Assembly: GCF_033097365.1 (NCBI RefSeq)
Contig: NZ_AP028461.1
Coordinates: 10,319,501 to 10,383,500, forward strand
Direction of reading: 5' to 3'
Length of the DNA stretch: 64,000 nucleotides
DNA from: Actinoplanes sichuanensis
Lineage (GTDB): Bacteria; Actinomycetota; Actinomycetes; Mycobacteriales; Micromonosporaceae
The notes under the pieces were generated by a model, which made no database searches, was not told the origin of the DNA, and saw only the letters and a list, made by a program, of their open reading frames with translations. Positions 1-8,743 of the stretch are shown here, one piece after another (the first letter of the stretch is position 1; every line of letters begins with the position of its first letter). The translations under genes were made by a program, and so were the position numbers.

Positions 1-962
1 TCCCGGCCCAGCACAACCCGCGTGTCCAGAGCCAGATCCCGCCACCACGTGACATCGGCCAGGTCACCGAACGTGCAGACCATCGCGATGCCCGTACCCT
101 TGTCGGCTGCCGCGAGCGGATGGGCCCGAACCGGGACCTCGACGTCGAAGAGCGGCGTGCGAACCGACGTGAGACCCGCGAAGCGGGGATCACCCGGGTG
201 ATGAACCAGCGCGACACACGCCGGCAGCAGCTCCGGCCGCGTCGTGTCGATGTCGACCGGCCCGTCCGGCCCCCGGAACCGCAACCGGTGGTAGGCGCCC
301 GGCCGCTGCCGATCCTCCAGCTCCGCCTGCGCGACAGCCGTCCGGAACCCGATGTCCCACAGCGTCGGCGCCTCCGCCGTATACGCCTGACCGGCCGCGA
401 GATTCGCCAGGAAAGCCCGCTGCGAAACCGCCCGCGCCCGCTCACCGATCGTCGTGTACGTCAGACCCCAGTCGACCGACAGCCCGAGCCGCCGCCACAG
501 CGCCTCGAACCCCTTCTCATCCTCGACCGTCAGCCGACCACACAACTCGACGAAATTACGCCGCGAAATCGAGACCGGATCCTTCGGCGCCTTCGCCGGC
601 GGCTCCCACGACGGGTCATACGGCAACGACGGATCACATCGGACACCGAACAGGTTCTGAACCCGGCGCTCCGTCGGCAACCCGTTGTCGTCGAACCCCA
701 TCGGATAGAAGACGGACTTGCCGCGCATCCGCTGGAACCGGGCGACTGTGTCGGTGTGCGTATACGAGAAGACGTGCCCGATGTGCAACGAGCCCGATAC
801 GGTCGGCGGAGGTGTATCGATCGCATACACGTCGGCCCGCTCCTTCGAGCGGTCGAACGCGTACGTCTCCTCCTCCTGCCAGCGCGGCGCCCACTTCTCC
901 TCGAGCCCGTCCAGAGACGGCCGCTCGGGGAGACCGTGACGCCCGGTTCCCGTATCAGTCAT
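1..962 (-). CDS. valS: Valyl-tRNA synthetase, N-terminal part (runs off the window)
   Basis: This reading frame enters from the left edge and has no stop in the window, so only about the first 320 residues are visible. Its product charges tRNA-Val with valine in the cytoplasm. The class I HIGH signature appears as SGSLHIGHVFSYTHTDTVAR near residue 48, followed by DDNGLPTE, which is typical of ValS. The later part covers the start of the editing domain. The chosen ATG at 962 gives MTDTGTGRHGLPERPSLDG and is the first plausible start before the synthetase core. ogt lies just upstream on the same strand. The C-terminal KMSKS motif lies outside the window. Confidence 0.9.
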   Translation of the reverse strand, partial: MTDTGTGRHGLPERPSLDGLEEKWAPRWQEEETYAFDRSKERADVYAIDTPPPTVSGSLHIGHVFSYTHTDTVARFQRMRGKSVFYPMGFDDNGLPTERRVQNLFGVRCDPSLPYDPSWEPPAKAPKDPVSISRRNFVELCGRLTVEDEKGFEALWRRLGLSVDWGLTYTTIGERARAVSQRAFLANLAAGQAYTAEAPTLWDIGFRTAVAQAELEDRQRPGAYHRLRFRGPDGPVDIDTTRPELLPACVALVHHPGDPRFAGLTSVRTPLFDVEVPVRAHPLAAADKGTGIAMVCTFGDLADVTWWRDLALDTRVVLGR

Positions 963-1003
963 GCCGGTCAGCGTAGGACCGGCACCACCGCGTCGCCATG
1001 CGA

Positions 1004-1498
1004 TTACGCCGCCGACTCGTGCTTCAACAGCCACTCCTTGACGTGCAGCCCCCAGCGGTAGCCGCCCAGCGACCCGTCCGTCCGCATCACCCGATGACAC
1101 GGCGTGAACAGCGCCACCGGATTGCGCGCGCAGGCCGCCGCCGCGGCACGGATCGCAGCCGGGCGGCCGGACAGTTCGGCGAAGCCCGTATAGGTCACCG
1201 GGGCGCCCGGTTTGATGTCACGCATCACCGCCCACGCGTGCGACATGAACGCGCCGGCCGTGTGCTGCTCCACATCGACCGCGTCGATCGCGGTGAGGTC
1301 GCCGTCCAGATACGCCCGGACGGCCGGACCCACCGCACCCGGATCGCCCGGTCGCGCCGGCTCCAGCAACACCGGATGCACCAGTTTCAGCAGCTCGGCC
1401 ACATCAGTCGTGAACCCGGCCGCGCGGACCGCGCCGGACTGCGCCACCACCACGGTGAACGGGCCGACCGGGGTGTTCAGAGTCGAATGAAGCAACAT
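1004..1498 (-). CDS. ogt: Methylated-DNA--protein-cysteine methyltransferase
   Basis: This suicide repair protein moves an alkyl group from O6-alkylguanine onto its own cysteine. The active-site motif PCHRV is present with Cys134, followed by GGYRWG, and the length of 164 residues is normal for Ogt/MGMT. A longer frame starts at 1651, but the ATG at 1498 is preceded by GAGGAGG at five-base spacing and gives a standard N-terminus, so it is the start. It follows the Ada-AlkA fusion gene on the same strand by about 140 bp and may form one alkylation-response unit with it. Confidence 0.93.
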   Translation of the reverse strand: MLLHSTLNTPVGPFTVVVAQSGAVRAAGFTTDVAELLKLVHPVLLEPARPGDPGAVGPAVRAYLDGDLTAIDAVDVEQHTAGAFMSHAWAVMRDIKPGAPVTYTGFAELSGRPAAIRAAAAACARNPVALFTPCHRVMRTDGSLGGYRWGLHVKEWLLKHESAA

Positions 1499-1640
1499 CG
1501 TTTCCTCCTCGTCGAGGGTTACAGCGTGACGCGATTTCGTGGCGCGTGGGCCGGCAAGTGGCCTGCCTGTGGACAACTCGTGCGGTGGTTTCAGCAATGT
1601 GGACAACCGTCGGGACGGGGCCGCCGAGAGGTAGGTTCGG

Positions 1641-3113
1641 TCACGCGGCACGCCACAGGCGGATCAGGGCGTAGGAGCGCCACGGGCGCCAGCGTTCGGC
1701 GTACGACGAAAGGGCTTTTGCGGTGGCGGGCAGACCGAGAGCCTCGGCGCCGCGGCGGGCCGCCAGGTCGGTGGGGAGGAAGACGTCGGGGTCGCCTATC
1801 GCGCGCATGGCGACATAACCGGCGGTCCACGGGCCGATGCCGGGCAGTTCGGTCAGGCGGGCGACCGTCTCGGTGCGGTCGGCTGTCGGGTCGAGGTCGA
1901 GCTTGCCGTCGGCTACCGCCTCGGCCAAGGCCCGGATGGTGTCGCGGCGTGCCGCCGGCATGCCGAAGGCGGTGTCCGGAAGGGCGGCGATGATGTCGGC
2001 CGGTGGGAAACCGGCGAGCCGCGCGGTGGTATCGGTTTGGGGGATGGGGGTGGGTTCCCCCGGAATGAGGGTGACGACCGAGCCCACCGCCGCTTTCAGG
2101 ATCCGCCCCAGAGTGGTCCGCGCCCCCGCCACACTCACCTGCTGACCCACCACGGCCCGCACAGCCATCTCGAACCCGTCGACCGCCCGCGGCACCCGAA
2201 CCCCGGGCTCACCCGCCACCGCCCCGGCCAGCGCCGGATCAGCCCCGAGCAACCCGTCCACGGCAACCGGATCAGCGTCCAGATCGAACAGTCGCCGGCA
2301 TCGGGCGACCGCCGGCGCAAGATCCCGAACGTCATCGAGCCGCAACGTCGCATGAACGACCCGGTCCCCGGGCCGTAGGGAGACGGTCGCGCTTCCGTGC
2401 GGCAGATTCAGCCCGCGCCGGTACGCGCCGTCCACGATTTCGTCGACGCCGGGCAGCGTCCGCCCGGCGAAGAAGGCGAGCAGCGATTCCGCGTGCAGCG
2501 GCGGCCGGTACGCGAGCCGCAGATTGACGACTCCCGCCTCACCTCGTCCGACGGGCTGTTTCTCGCGCATCTGGCTGGGTGAGCGCGCGTAGACCTCGAG
2601 CATCGTGTCGTTGAACTGCCGGACGCTTCCGAATCCGGCCGCGAAGGCGATCTCGGCCAGCCCCAGGTCGGTGGTCTCGACGAGGATGCGGGCGGTCTGG
2701 GCGCGCTGGGCGCGGGCGAGTGCGAGCGGTCCGGCGCCGAGTTCGGCGGTGAGCATGCGGTTGAGGTGCCGTTCGGTGTATCCGAGGCGTCCGGCGAGTC
2801 CGGGTACGCCTTCGCGGTCGACGACGCCGTCACCGATGAGGCGCATGGCGCGTCCGACCGTGTCGGCACGGGTGTCCCATTCGGGGGAGCCGGGGGCGGC
2901 GTCGGGCCGGCAGCGGCGGCAGGCCCGGAATCCACCGCGCTGGGCGGCGGCCGCGCTGGGGTAGAACGTGACGTTCTCCCGTTTGGGGGTGACGGCTGGG
3001 CAGGACGGCCGGCAGTAGATGCCGGTGGTGCGTACGGCCGTGTAGAAGCAGCCGTCGAACCGCGGGTCACGGCTGTCGACGGCCCGGTAGCAGTGTTCGA
3101 AGTCCAGCTCCAT
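1641..3113 (-). CDS. alkA: Ada-type regulator fused to AlkA DNA-3-methyladenine glycosylase
   Basis: This 490-residue fusion senses and repairs alkylated DNA. Residues about 1-75 are an Ada metal-binding domain with Cys34, Cys38, Cys65 and Cys68. Cys34 matches the residue that accepts methyl groups from phosphotriesters. An AraC-type helix-turn-helix follows at about 75-190, then an AlkA N-terminal domain, then an HhH-GPD glycosylase with LPGIGPWTAGYVAMRA and the catalytic Asp in LPTDLAARRG. The frame extends upstream to 3182, but MELDFEHCYRAV at 3113 matches the family start. The Ada methylguanine-transferase domain is absent and is supplied separately by the adjacent ogt. Confidence 0.92.
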   Translation of the reverse strand: MELDFEHCYRAVDSRDPRFDGCFYTAVRTTGIYCRPSCPAVTPKRENVTFYPSAAAAQRGGFRACRRCRPDAAPGSPEWDTRADTVGRAMRLIGDGVVDREGVPGLAGRLGYTERHLNRMLTAELGAGPLALARAQRAQTARILVETTDLGLAEIAFAAGFGSVRQFNDTMLEVYARSPSQMREKQPVGRGEAGVVNLRLAYRPPLHAESLLAFFAGRTLPGVDEIVDGAYRRGLNLPHGSATVSLRPGDRVVHATLRLDDVRDLAPAVARCRRLFDLDADPVAVDGLLGADPALAGAVAGEPGVRVPRAVDGFEMAVRAVVGQQVSVAGARTTLGRILKAAVGSVVTLIPGEPTPIPQTDTTARLAGFPPADIIAALPDTAFGMPAARRDTIRALAEAVADGKLDLDPTADRTETVARLTELPGIGPWTAGYVAMRAIGDPDVFLPTDLAARRGAEALGLPATAKALSSYAERWRPWRSYALIRLWRAA

Positions 3114-3177
3114 GTGGTCGAGTCTGCTCCGCTCCGGGCCGGTTCGGCTGGCGGGATTCGGACATGACCGTGCGATT

Positions 3178-3221
3178 GTCAACCAAGGTTGACGGGTTCG
3201 AAAGTGTCAACTACGGTTGAC
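3178..3221. promoter_or_regulatory. Two operator-like dyads before the alpha/beta hydrolase gene
   Basis: Two 16-bp dyads lie 28 bp apart centre to centre. The first, at 3178-3193, is GTCAACCAAGGTTGAC with perfect 7-bp arms. The second, at 3206-3221, is GTCAACTACGGTTGAC with perfect 6-bp arms. The second ends three bases before the ATG at 3225, so a bound dimer would cover a leaderless start. They sit between the divergent alkA fusion and the hydrolase. No regulator gene is adjacent, so the protein that binds them is unknown. Confidence 0.6.
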
Positions 3222-3224
3222 GGC

Positions 3225-4019
3225 ATGATGGCGCAAGCGGCAAGGACCGACATCCGGTGGCGCGTCTTCGGGGGCGGGCCCAAGGTCGTGCTTCTGCACG
3301 GCGGTATGCAGAGCTCGGCGAACTTCACGAAACTGGCCCGGTCGCTGGCCGGCGACTTCACCGTCTACGTCCCGGATCGCCGTGGTCGTGGGCACAGCGG
3401 TCCGGCGCGGGTCGGCCACGGGCTGCGGGCCGAGATCGACGACCTCGCGGCGGTGCTCGACGAGACCGGCGCGCGCAACGTGTTCGGGCTCAGCTCGGGC
3501 GCGGTCATCGCACTGCGGGCGGCGATGGAGCTGCCGGTCGAGCGGCTCGCGCTCTACGAGCCGCCGCTCAAATACGGTGATCATGACCCGGTCGCGTGGC
3601 TTCCACGCTTCGAGAAGGAGCTCTCCCGTGGTCACCGGGCTGCGGCTTTCGTCACGGTCGTCAAAGGCACAGGCGATTTGCGGTACGTGCCCCGAGCAGC
3701 CCTGATTCCGTTCCTGGGTCTGGTGATCCGGGCCGGGGAGGGTAAGCGGATCGGGGAGATGATCCCGACGATGCGCCTGGACGCGGCCGTCGTCGAGGAC
3801 GCGGCCGGGCCACTCGACCTGTACCGGGCGGTGACCGCGGACACGCTCCTGCTGGGTGGGGACCGCTCCCCGGCGTACCTCACCGGGGTCTTGAACGGTC
3901 TTGAGCCCGTCCTGCCGCGAGTGCGTCGGGTGACCTTGACCGGCGTCGGGCATCTCGCCGCCGACGACAGTGGCAAGCCGGAAACCGTGGCCGCCGAACT
4001 GCGGAAGTTCTTCCGCTGA
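3225..4019 (+). CDS. Alpha/beta hydrolase
   Basis: This 264-residue protein is a soluble alpha/beta-hydrolase-fold enzyme of unknown substrate. It shows the oxyanion loop LLHGGMQSSA, the nucleophile elbow GLSSGAV with its serine, and the C-terminal catalytic histidine in TGVGHLA. The helical cap after LYEPPLKYG is short, as in small esterase- or lactonase-like members. An upstream in-frame start at 3189 would run through both operator dyads, so the ATG at 3225 (or 3228) is preferred. There is no clear Shine-Dalgarno sequence, which suggests leaderless translation. ychF follows 22 bp downstream. Confidence 0.8.
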   Translation: MMAQAARTDIRWRVFGGGPKVVLLHGGMQSSANFTKLARSLAGDFTVYVPDRRGRGHSGPARVGHGLRAEIDDLAAVLDETGARNVFGLSSGAVIALRAAMELPVERLALYEPPLKYGDHDPVAWLPRFEKELSRGHRAAAFVTVVKGTGDLRYVPRAALIPFLGLVIRAGEGKRIGEMIPTMRLDAAVVEDAAGPLDLYRAVTADTLLLGGDRSPAYLTGVLNGLEPVLPRVRRVTLTGVGHLAADDSGKPETVAAELRKFFR

Positions 4020-4041
4020 GGCTTGCGTAGACTGGCGTTCC

Positions 4042-5127
<1,086 letters not shown>

Positions 5128-5247
5128 TTCCGGCTCCTGTCGGGCCGCGTCGGGTCGGTTCGTGCGATCCCACGCGGCCTTCGCCGGGTGGCGCACCATC
5201 GGCCTGCAGGCGGCATCCGGCCGTAGGTGCTGGTTCAATCAGTCACT

Positions 5248-5538
5248 GTGGAATGGGTTTTCGACGGCGAGATCATCGAGTGGCGGGGGCCCGCACCCTT
5301 CTTCTTCGTCGCCATGTCCAAGGCTGACAGCGCCGAACTCAAGGAAGCAGCCCGGTCGCTCATCTACTGGGGGCAGGTACCGGTGCAGGTCGTGCTCGGC
5401 GGCACCGAATTCCGGACGGCGTTGTTCCCGAAAGACGGCCGTTACCTGGTACCACTCAAGGACACCGTCCGAAAGGCCGAAGGTGTCGGCGAAGGCGACC
5501 ACGTCACGGTCACCCTGCGCCCGGCCGGCAGATCCTGA
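5248..5538 (+). CDS. DUF1905 domain protein
   Basis: This is a 96-residue single-domain protein. The opening WVFDGEIIEWRGPAPFFFV and the closing VGEGDHVTVTLRP fit DUF1905, a small beta-rich domain whose role is not established. The frame opens at a GTG at 5227, but the GTG at 5248 puts the first residues where family members start. Neither start has a clear Shine-Dalgarno sequence. It sits alone between ychF and a convergent Uma2 gene. Confidence 0.75.
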   Translation: MEWVFDGEIIEWRGPAPFFFVAMSKADSAELKEAARSLIYWGQVPVQVVLGGTEFRTALFPKDGRYLVPLKDTVRKAEGVGEGDHVTVTLRPAGRS

Positions 5539-5541
5539 TCG

Positions 5542-6120
5542 TCAGGACCGTGCTGGGGTGAGACCGGCCAGGTCGATGTCGATGTCGAACGGCACCGGCC
5601 GGCGGAGCACCTCACGGTGGATGCCGGAGGCGACGTACGTCTTCGTCGGCTCGTCCAGTTCGTAGACGTGGACGGCCGGTGTCCCGTTCTCGTCCTCGAT
5701 CCGCCAGTAATGAGGGATGCCCGCGTCGGCGTATTTGCGGAGTTTGACAGTGCGGTCCCGGTGAGCCGATTCGGGAGAGACGACTTCGACGACGAGTCGC
5801 ACCTCATCCGGCGTGAAATACGTGCGGTCGGGGTCGTAGGCGGTACTCGACACCAGAACGTCCGGCTCCGGCCGGTTGTATTTATCGAGCCGGATCGTCA
5901 TCTCTTGATCCACCTCGAAGCCTGCCGGCGCCTGTGCTGCGAGCGATTGCCGGAGGGCAAAGATGAGGCGGCTGTGCCAGGCGCGTTGCGGCGAAATCAT
6001 GAAGACGAGTGCTCCGTCGATGAGTTCGGTGTGCCGAGGAGCCTCGGGAAGGCGGTCCAGGTCTTCCGCGAACCAGCCTTCCACGCGTGGTGGGTGCATC
6101 CACTCGGGCAGGGCCGTCAT
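5542..6120 (-). CDS. Uma2 family endonuclease-like protein (DUF820)
   Basis: The 192-residue product has the Uma2/DUF820 fold of the restriction-endonuclease superfamily. The PD-(D/E)XK-like residues are visible in PEPDVLVSS, VRLVVEVVSPES and DRTVKLRKYADAGIPHYW. Members are abundant in actinobacteria and cyanobacteria and their function is largely unknown. The ATG at 6120 has no Shine-Dalgarno sequence and a TACCCT box lies about seven bases upstream, so the mRNA may be leaderless. A second, divergent Uma2 gene lies at 38.9 kb. Confidence 0.85.
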   Translation of the reverse strand: MTALPEWMHPPRVEGWFAEDLDRLPEAPRHTELIDGALVFMISPQRAWHSRLIFALRQSLAAQAPAGFEVDQEMTIRLDKYNRPEPDVLVSSTAYDPDRTYFTPDEVRLVVEVVSPESAHRDRTVKLRKYADAGIPHYWRIEDENGTPAVHVYELDEPTKTYVASGIHREVLRRPVPFDIDIDLAGLTPARS

Positions 6121-6124
6121 GGGA

Positions 6125-6601
6125 CTAGGGTAGCGGACTGCTGAGGGCCAAGGCTCGCTCGTAACAGACCGAGAGGTCGGAGCCGATGTAGGCGCCGAAG
6201 AGGGGGATCTCCTGGTAGCCCTCTCGTTCGTAGAAGCGCATCGCCTCCGGCTGGGCCGGGCCCGTCTCCAGCCTGATCGTGGTCCAGCCTCGATCCAGGG
6301 CGGCGGCCTCCAAAGCCCGGAGGATCGCGGTGGAGGCGCCCGAACCGCGAGCCGCTGGCGTCACGTACATCCGCTTGACCTCGGCAGTCGTCGGGTCCAG
6401 GCGGCGGAGGGCGCCGCAGCCGACCGGGGTGCCGTCGGCGGTCAGAGCCACCAGGAACAGGTCGATGTCGGCGGCCGACGGTGGAGTGCCCGGCTCATGG
6501 TCGTCGGTGCCGTAGCGGGCGTCGAGCTCGGTGCGCTGGGCGGCGCGGAGTGCGGTGCCGGCGGGATCGTCCCAGGGTCGCGGTTCGATGGTCCAGGTCA
6601 A
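6125..6601 (-). CDS. GNAT family N-acetyltransferase
   Basis: This is a 158-residue GCN5-related acetyltransferase. The acetyl-CoA pyrophosphate loop is seen in VTPAARGSGASTAILRALE, and the C-terminal part has MRFYEREGYQEIP. The substrate is unknown. The frame extends to 6673, but a TTG at 6601 preceded by GGAGG at six-base spacing is the best start and gives MTWTIEPRPWDD. It is divergent from a TetR-family regulator, and the dyads between the two suggest that regulator controls it. Confidence 0.82.
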   Translation of the reverse strand: MTWTIEPRPWDDPAGTALRAAQRTELDARYGTDDHEPGTPPSAADIDLFLVALTADGTPVGCGALRRLDPTTAEVKRMYVTPAARGSGASTAILRALEAAALDRGWTTIRLETGPAQPEAMRFYEREGYQEIPLFGAYIGSDLSVCYERALALSSPLP

Positions 6602-6616
6602 GGCGGGCCTCCGTTC

Positions 6617-6636
6617 GTAACAAGCGTTACGGTAAC
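6617..6636. promoter_or_regulatory. Overlapping dyads between GNAT and TetR genes (putative operator)
   Basis: GTAACAAGCGTTAC at 6617-6630 and GTTACGGTAAC at 6626-6636 are two palindromes that share the GTTAC half-site. Three GTAAC/GTTAC half-sites therefore lie within 20 bp, in the short gap between divergent genes. This layout suits autoregulation by the adjacent TetR protein. That assignment is inferred from position. Confidence 0.55.
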
Positions 6637-6666
6637 ATCCGTTCCGAATAGGGAGGGGTGCGACTC

Positions 6667-7269
6667 GTGTCACGAGCTGCGGATCGGTCGGCGCAGGGGG
6701 AGACGCTGTCCCGGGCGGTGTGGAGCGTGCTGGCCGAGCAGGGGCTGGAGCGGCTCACCGTGCGGGCCGTCGCGGCCGCCGCCGGGTGTACCACCGGGCT
6801 GGTCATGCACCGGTTCCCGAATCGGCAGTCGCTTCTGCTGCACGCCCGTCAACTGCTGCATCAGGTGACCCGGGCCCGGGTCGAGGCGCTGGAGGCGGAG
6901 GCCGGCTCGCCCCGGGCCGCGCTGCGGGCGGTCCTGCACCAGTCGATGGCGCTCGACGAGCAGACCCGGCAGGAGGCGATCGTGTGGATGGGCTTCCTGG
7001 CCGCTGCGGTCACCGACGACGAACTGATCGCCGAGCACCGGCGCAACAACCGGGCCTGGCGGGAGCGGATCGAGCGGCTCACCGCGGCCGCGGCTCCGGA
7101 GTGGCCGGCCGGGCGGGTGGCCACGGTGGTCCTGGCGCTGATCGCGATGACCGAGGGGGTGGCCGCCTACGCGGCCGCCGACCCGGCCGCGTTTCCGGCC
7201 GCCGACCAGGAGCGGATGCTCGACGCCGCCCTGGCCGCCTACGGCCTGCTGGAGGGCGCTGCGGGTTAG
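6667..7269 (+). CDS. TetR/AcrR family transcriptional regulator
   Basis: This is a regulator of about 200 residues. Its N-terminal helix-turn-helix is in LTVRAVAAAAGCTTGLVMHRFPNRQSLLLHA, and an all-helical ligand domain follows with a TetR_C-like ending. A GTG at 6658 abuts the GGGAGGG stretch with no spacing, whereas the GTG at 6667 lies about nine bases from it, so 6667 is preferred. Its likely targets are itself and the divergent GNAT gene. The last 39 bases of the gene are repeated downstream (see the 87-bp tandem repeat). Confidence 0.85.
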   Translation: MSRAADRSAQGETLSRAVWSVLAEQGLERLTVRAVAAAAGCTTGLVMHRFPNRQSLLLHARQLLHQVTRARVEALEAEAGSPRAALRAVLHQSMALDEQTRQEAIVWMGFLAAAVTDDELIAEHRRNNRAWRERIERLTAAAAPEWPAGRVATVVLALIAMTEGVAAYAAADPAAFPAADQERMLDAALAAYGLLEGAAG

Positions 7270-7360
7270 CAGAGCTCCCGCCCCGGCGGGGTTCTGCGGA
7301 TCAGCGGAGAGGGCACCCTGGCCGCCTACGGCCTGTTGAAAGGTGCTCGCGGGTCAGCGG
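7231..7360. repeat. Degenerate 87-bp tandem duplication of a gene end
   Basis: The 3' end of the TetR gene, starting CTGGCCGCCTACGGCCTG at 7231, recurs at 7318 with the same 18 bases. The match then degrades but keeps the GCGGGTTAGC / GCGGGTCAGC tail. The period is 87 bp. The second copy reaches the stop codon of the convergent PAP2 gene, so the duplication fills the whole intergenic space. Confidence 0.7.
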
Positions 7361-7977
7361 AGCAGGGGGAAGACGGTGCCGGCGATCGCCGCGCCGACCA
7401 GGGCGCCGGCGACCACCTGGGCCGGGGTGTGCGCGGTGAGGCGGACCCGCGCCCAGCAGCCGAGCAGTACCAGGGGTGCGCCGAGCAGGGCGATCTCGCC
7501 GTAGACGGCGGTCAGTGCGGACACCGTGCCGGCCGCCACGCCGGCGTGGATGGACATCTTCCACCAATGGGTGACCAGGGCGAACGCGGCCAGACCGACA
7601 CCACCGGCGGCGAGTAGGGCGAGCACCTCACGGGGTGCGCCCAGGGCCAGCATCAGCACCAGGCCGGCGATCAGCGACGCGGTGCCGAACAGCAGCGGGA
7701 CCCGCCGGTCGGCGCGCTCCGGAATGTGGTGGTTGGTGAGCCGGCCGCGGCGGACACCGTGCAGGACGTAACCGAGCGGGATGACCGCGGCGAACAGGGC
7801 GCCCGGCAGTCCCCACCAGCGGGAGACGCCCGGCGTGTCGCCGGCGTGCCAGCCGACGGTGAGCAGGAGCACCGCGACCAGGACCGCGGGTGCGAGCACC
7901 TCGGAGACGACGGTGGCGATCCGGTCGAGAGCGCCCGGGGCCGTCCGGGTGTCGTCGGTTGCGGCAGCGTTCAGCAC
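7354..7977 (-). CDS. PAP2-like membrane phosphatase
   Basis: This 207-residue integral membrane protein has about five hydrophobic segments and the type-2 phosphatidic-acid-phosphatase layout. Phosphatase motif pieces are a SIHAG segment (in place of PSGH) and RVRLTAHTPAQVVAGALVG, which carries Arg and His of the third motif. The final Asp of the classical motif is replaced by Gln, as in many actinobacterial members. It may dephosphorylate a lipid phosphate or pyrophosphate. The start is the GTG at 7977. A MarR regulator gene lies 66 bp upstream on the same strand. Confidence 0.72.
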   Translation of the reverse strand: MLNAAATDDTRTAPGALDRIATVVSEVLAPAVLVAVLLLTVGWHAGDTPGVSRWWGLPGALFAAVIPLGYVLHGVRRGRLTNHHIPERADRRVPLLFGTASLIAGLVLMLALGAPREVLALLAAGGVGLAAFALVTHWWKMSIHAGVAAGTVSALTAVYGEIALLGAPLVLLGCWARVRLTAHTPAQVVAGALVGAAIAGTVFPLLR

Positions 7978-8043
7978 GGTTAGATCATCGCAACCCGGAG
8001 GCCCCGGGCCGAGGACACGAAACGCGGAAAGACGCGCGCAAGA

Positions 8044-8493
8044 TCAATGCTCGGCGGCCATCGCGTCGAAGGCGTTCGCCAACCGCCGCAGGTCGAGGCC
8101 GTCGAGGTGGTCGAAGATGTGCCGGCGGACGCTGGCCAGATGGGTGGGCCACGCCTCGCGCAGCCGCTCCATGCCCTTCTCGGTGAGGACCGCGTTGGCG
8201 CCGCGGGCGTCCTCCTCACACCGGATGCGGCGCAGGCAGCCGAGCGACTCGAGCTTGGCGGCGAGGCGTGTCATGCCACTGAGTGACATGTCGCACGCGA
8301 TGGCGAGTTCGCTCATGCGCATCAGGTGGCCCGGGGTTTCCGAGAGGTGGCGCAACACCGCGTACTCACTGGCGGACATCCGCTGCTCGCGGATCAGGTC
8401 GGCGTCCAGAGCGCGCGGTATGACCAGCAAAAACCGGCCGAGGGCGCGCATCACGGCCTCCTCGTCCGGGCTGAGGGGCACAGGCGCGGGCAT
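8044..8493 (-). CDS. MarR family transcriptional regulator
   Basis: This is a 149-residue winged-helix regulator. The DNA-binding region is MSELAIACDMSLSGMTRLAA followed by a wing with the family DxRG-like sequence EEDARGANAVLTEKG, and flanking helices supply dimerisation. The frame is open far upstream, but MPAPVPLSPDEEAVMRALG at 8493 is the natural start. It reads away from the G5-domain gene and towards the PAP2 gene. Its ligand and targets cannot be seen. Confidence 0.87.
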   Translation of the reverse strand: MPAPVPLSPDEEAVMRALGRFLLVIPRALDADLIREQRMSASEYAVLRHLSETPGHLMRMSELAIACDMSLSGMTRLAAKLESLGCLRRIRCEEDARGANAVLTEKGMERLREAWPTHLASVRRHIFDHLDGLDLRRLANAFDAMAAEH

Positions 8494-8641
8494 GGCATCG
8501 ATCGTACGGCGAGGGCGCATCCGGGAGTCGGCAGGCGACTTTGCGCCTCGCCGGAGCAACGCGTGGGATCGGTTTCGGGGCGCGGGCGTCAGCTTTTCGG
8601 GTGACAGGCAGTGGCTTGCCAACGAACCGGAGGAAGTAACA

Positions 8642-8743
8642 ATGCTTTGGTGCAAAACCAGACAACTAGTGACTCTTGGCAGCATCTGCTCGAAATGCCA
8701 CGAAAGTCTTGGTGGGCCCGACTGCCGTTCGGCGTCCGGATGA
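8642..8743 (+). CDS. 33-codon leader-like ORF overlapping the G5 gene
   Basis: An ATG at 8642 sits eight bases after a perfect GGAGG (8629-8633), the best ribosome-binding site in this region. The frame encodes 33 residues beginning MLWCKTRQLVTLGSICSKC, with four cysteines. It ends in a TGA at 8741-8743 that overlaps an in-frame ATG (8740) of the G5 gene as ATGA. It runs in a different frame from the G5 protein, and its third-position GC is lower than in the neighbouring genes. It may be a translated leader that couples to the G5 gene, or the overlap may be chance. Confidence 0.3.
   Translation: MLWCKTRQLVTLGSICSKCHESLGGPDCRSASG

Noticed and set aside
5542..6120. Uma2 genes (here and at 38.9 kb) as parts of transposons
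   Set aside because: No terminal inverted repeats, target duplications or transposase genes flank either copy.
7318..7360. A second short gene encoding the TetR-like tail
   Set aside because: The duplicate lacks a start codon and a helix-turn-helix and is clearly a copied 3' end.
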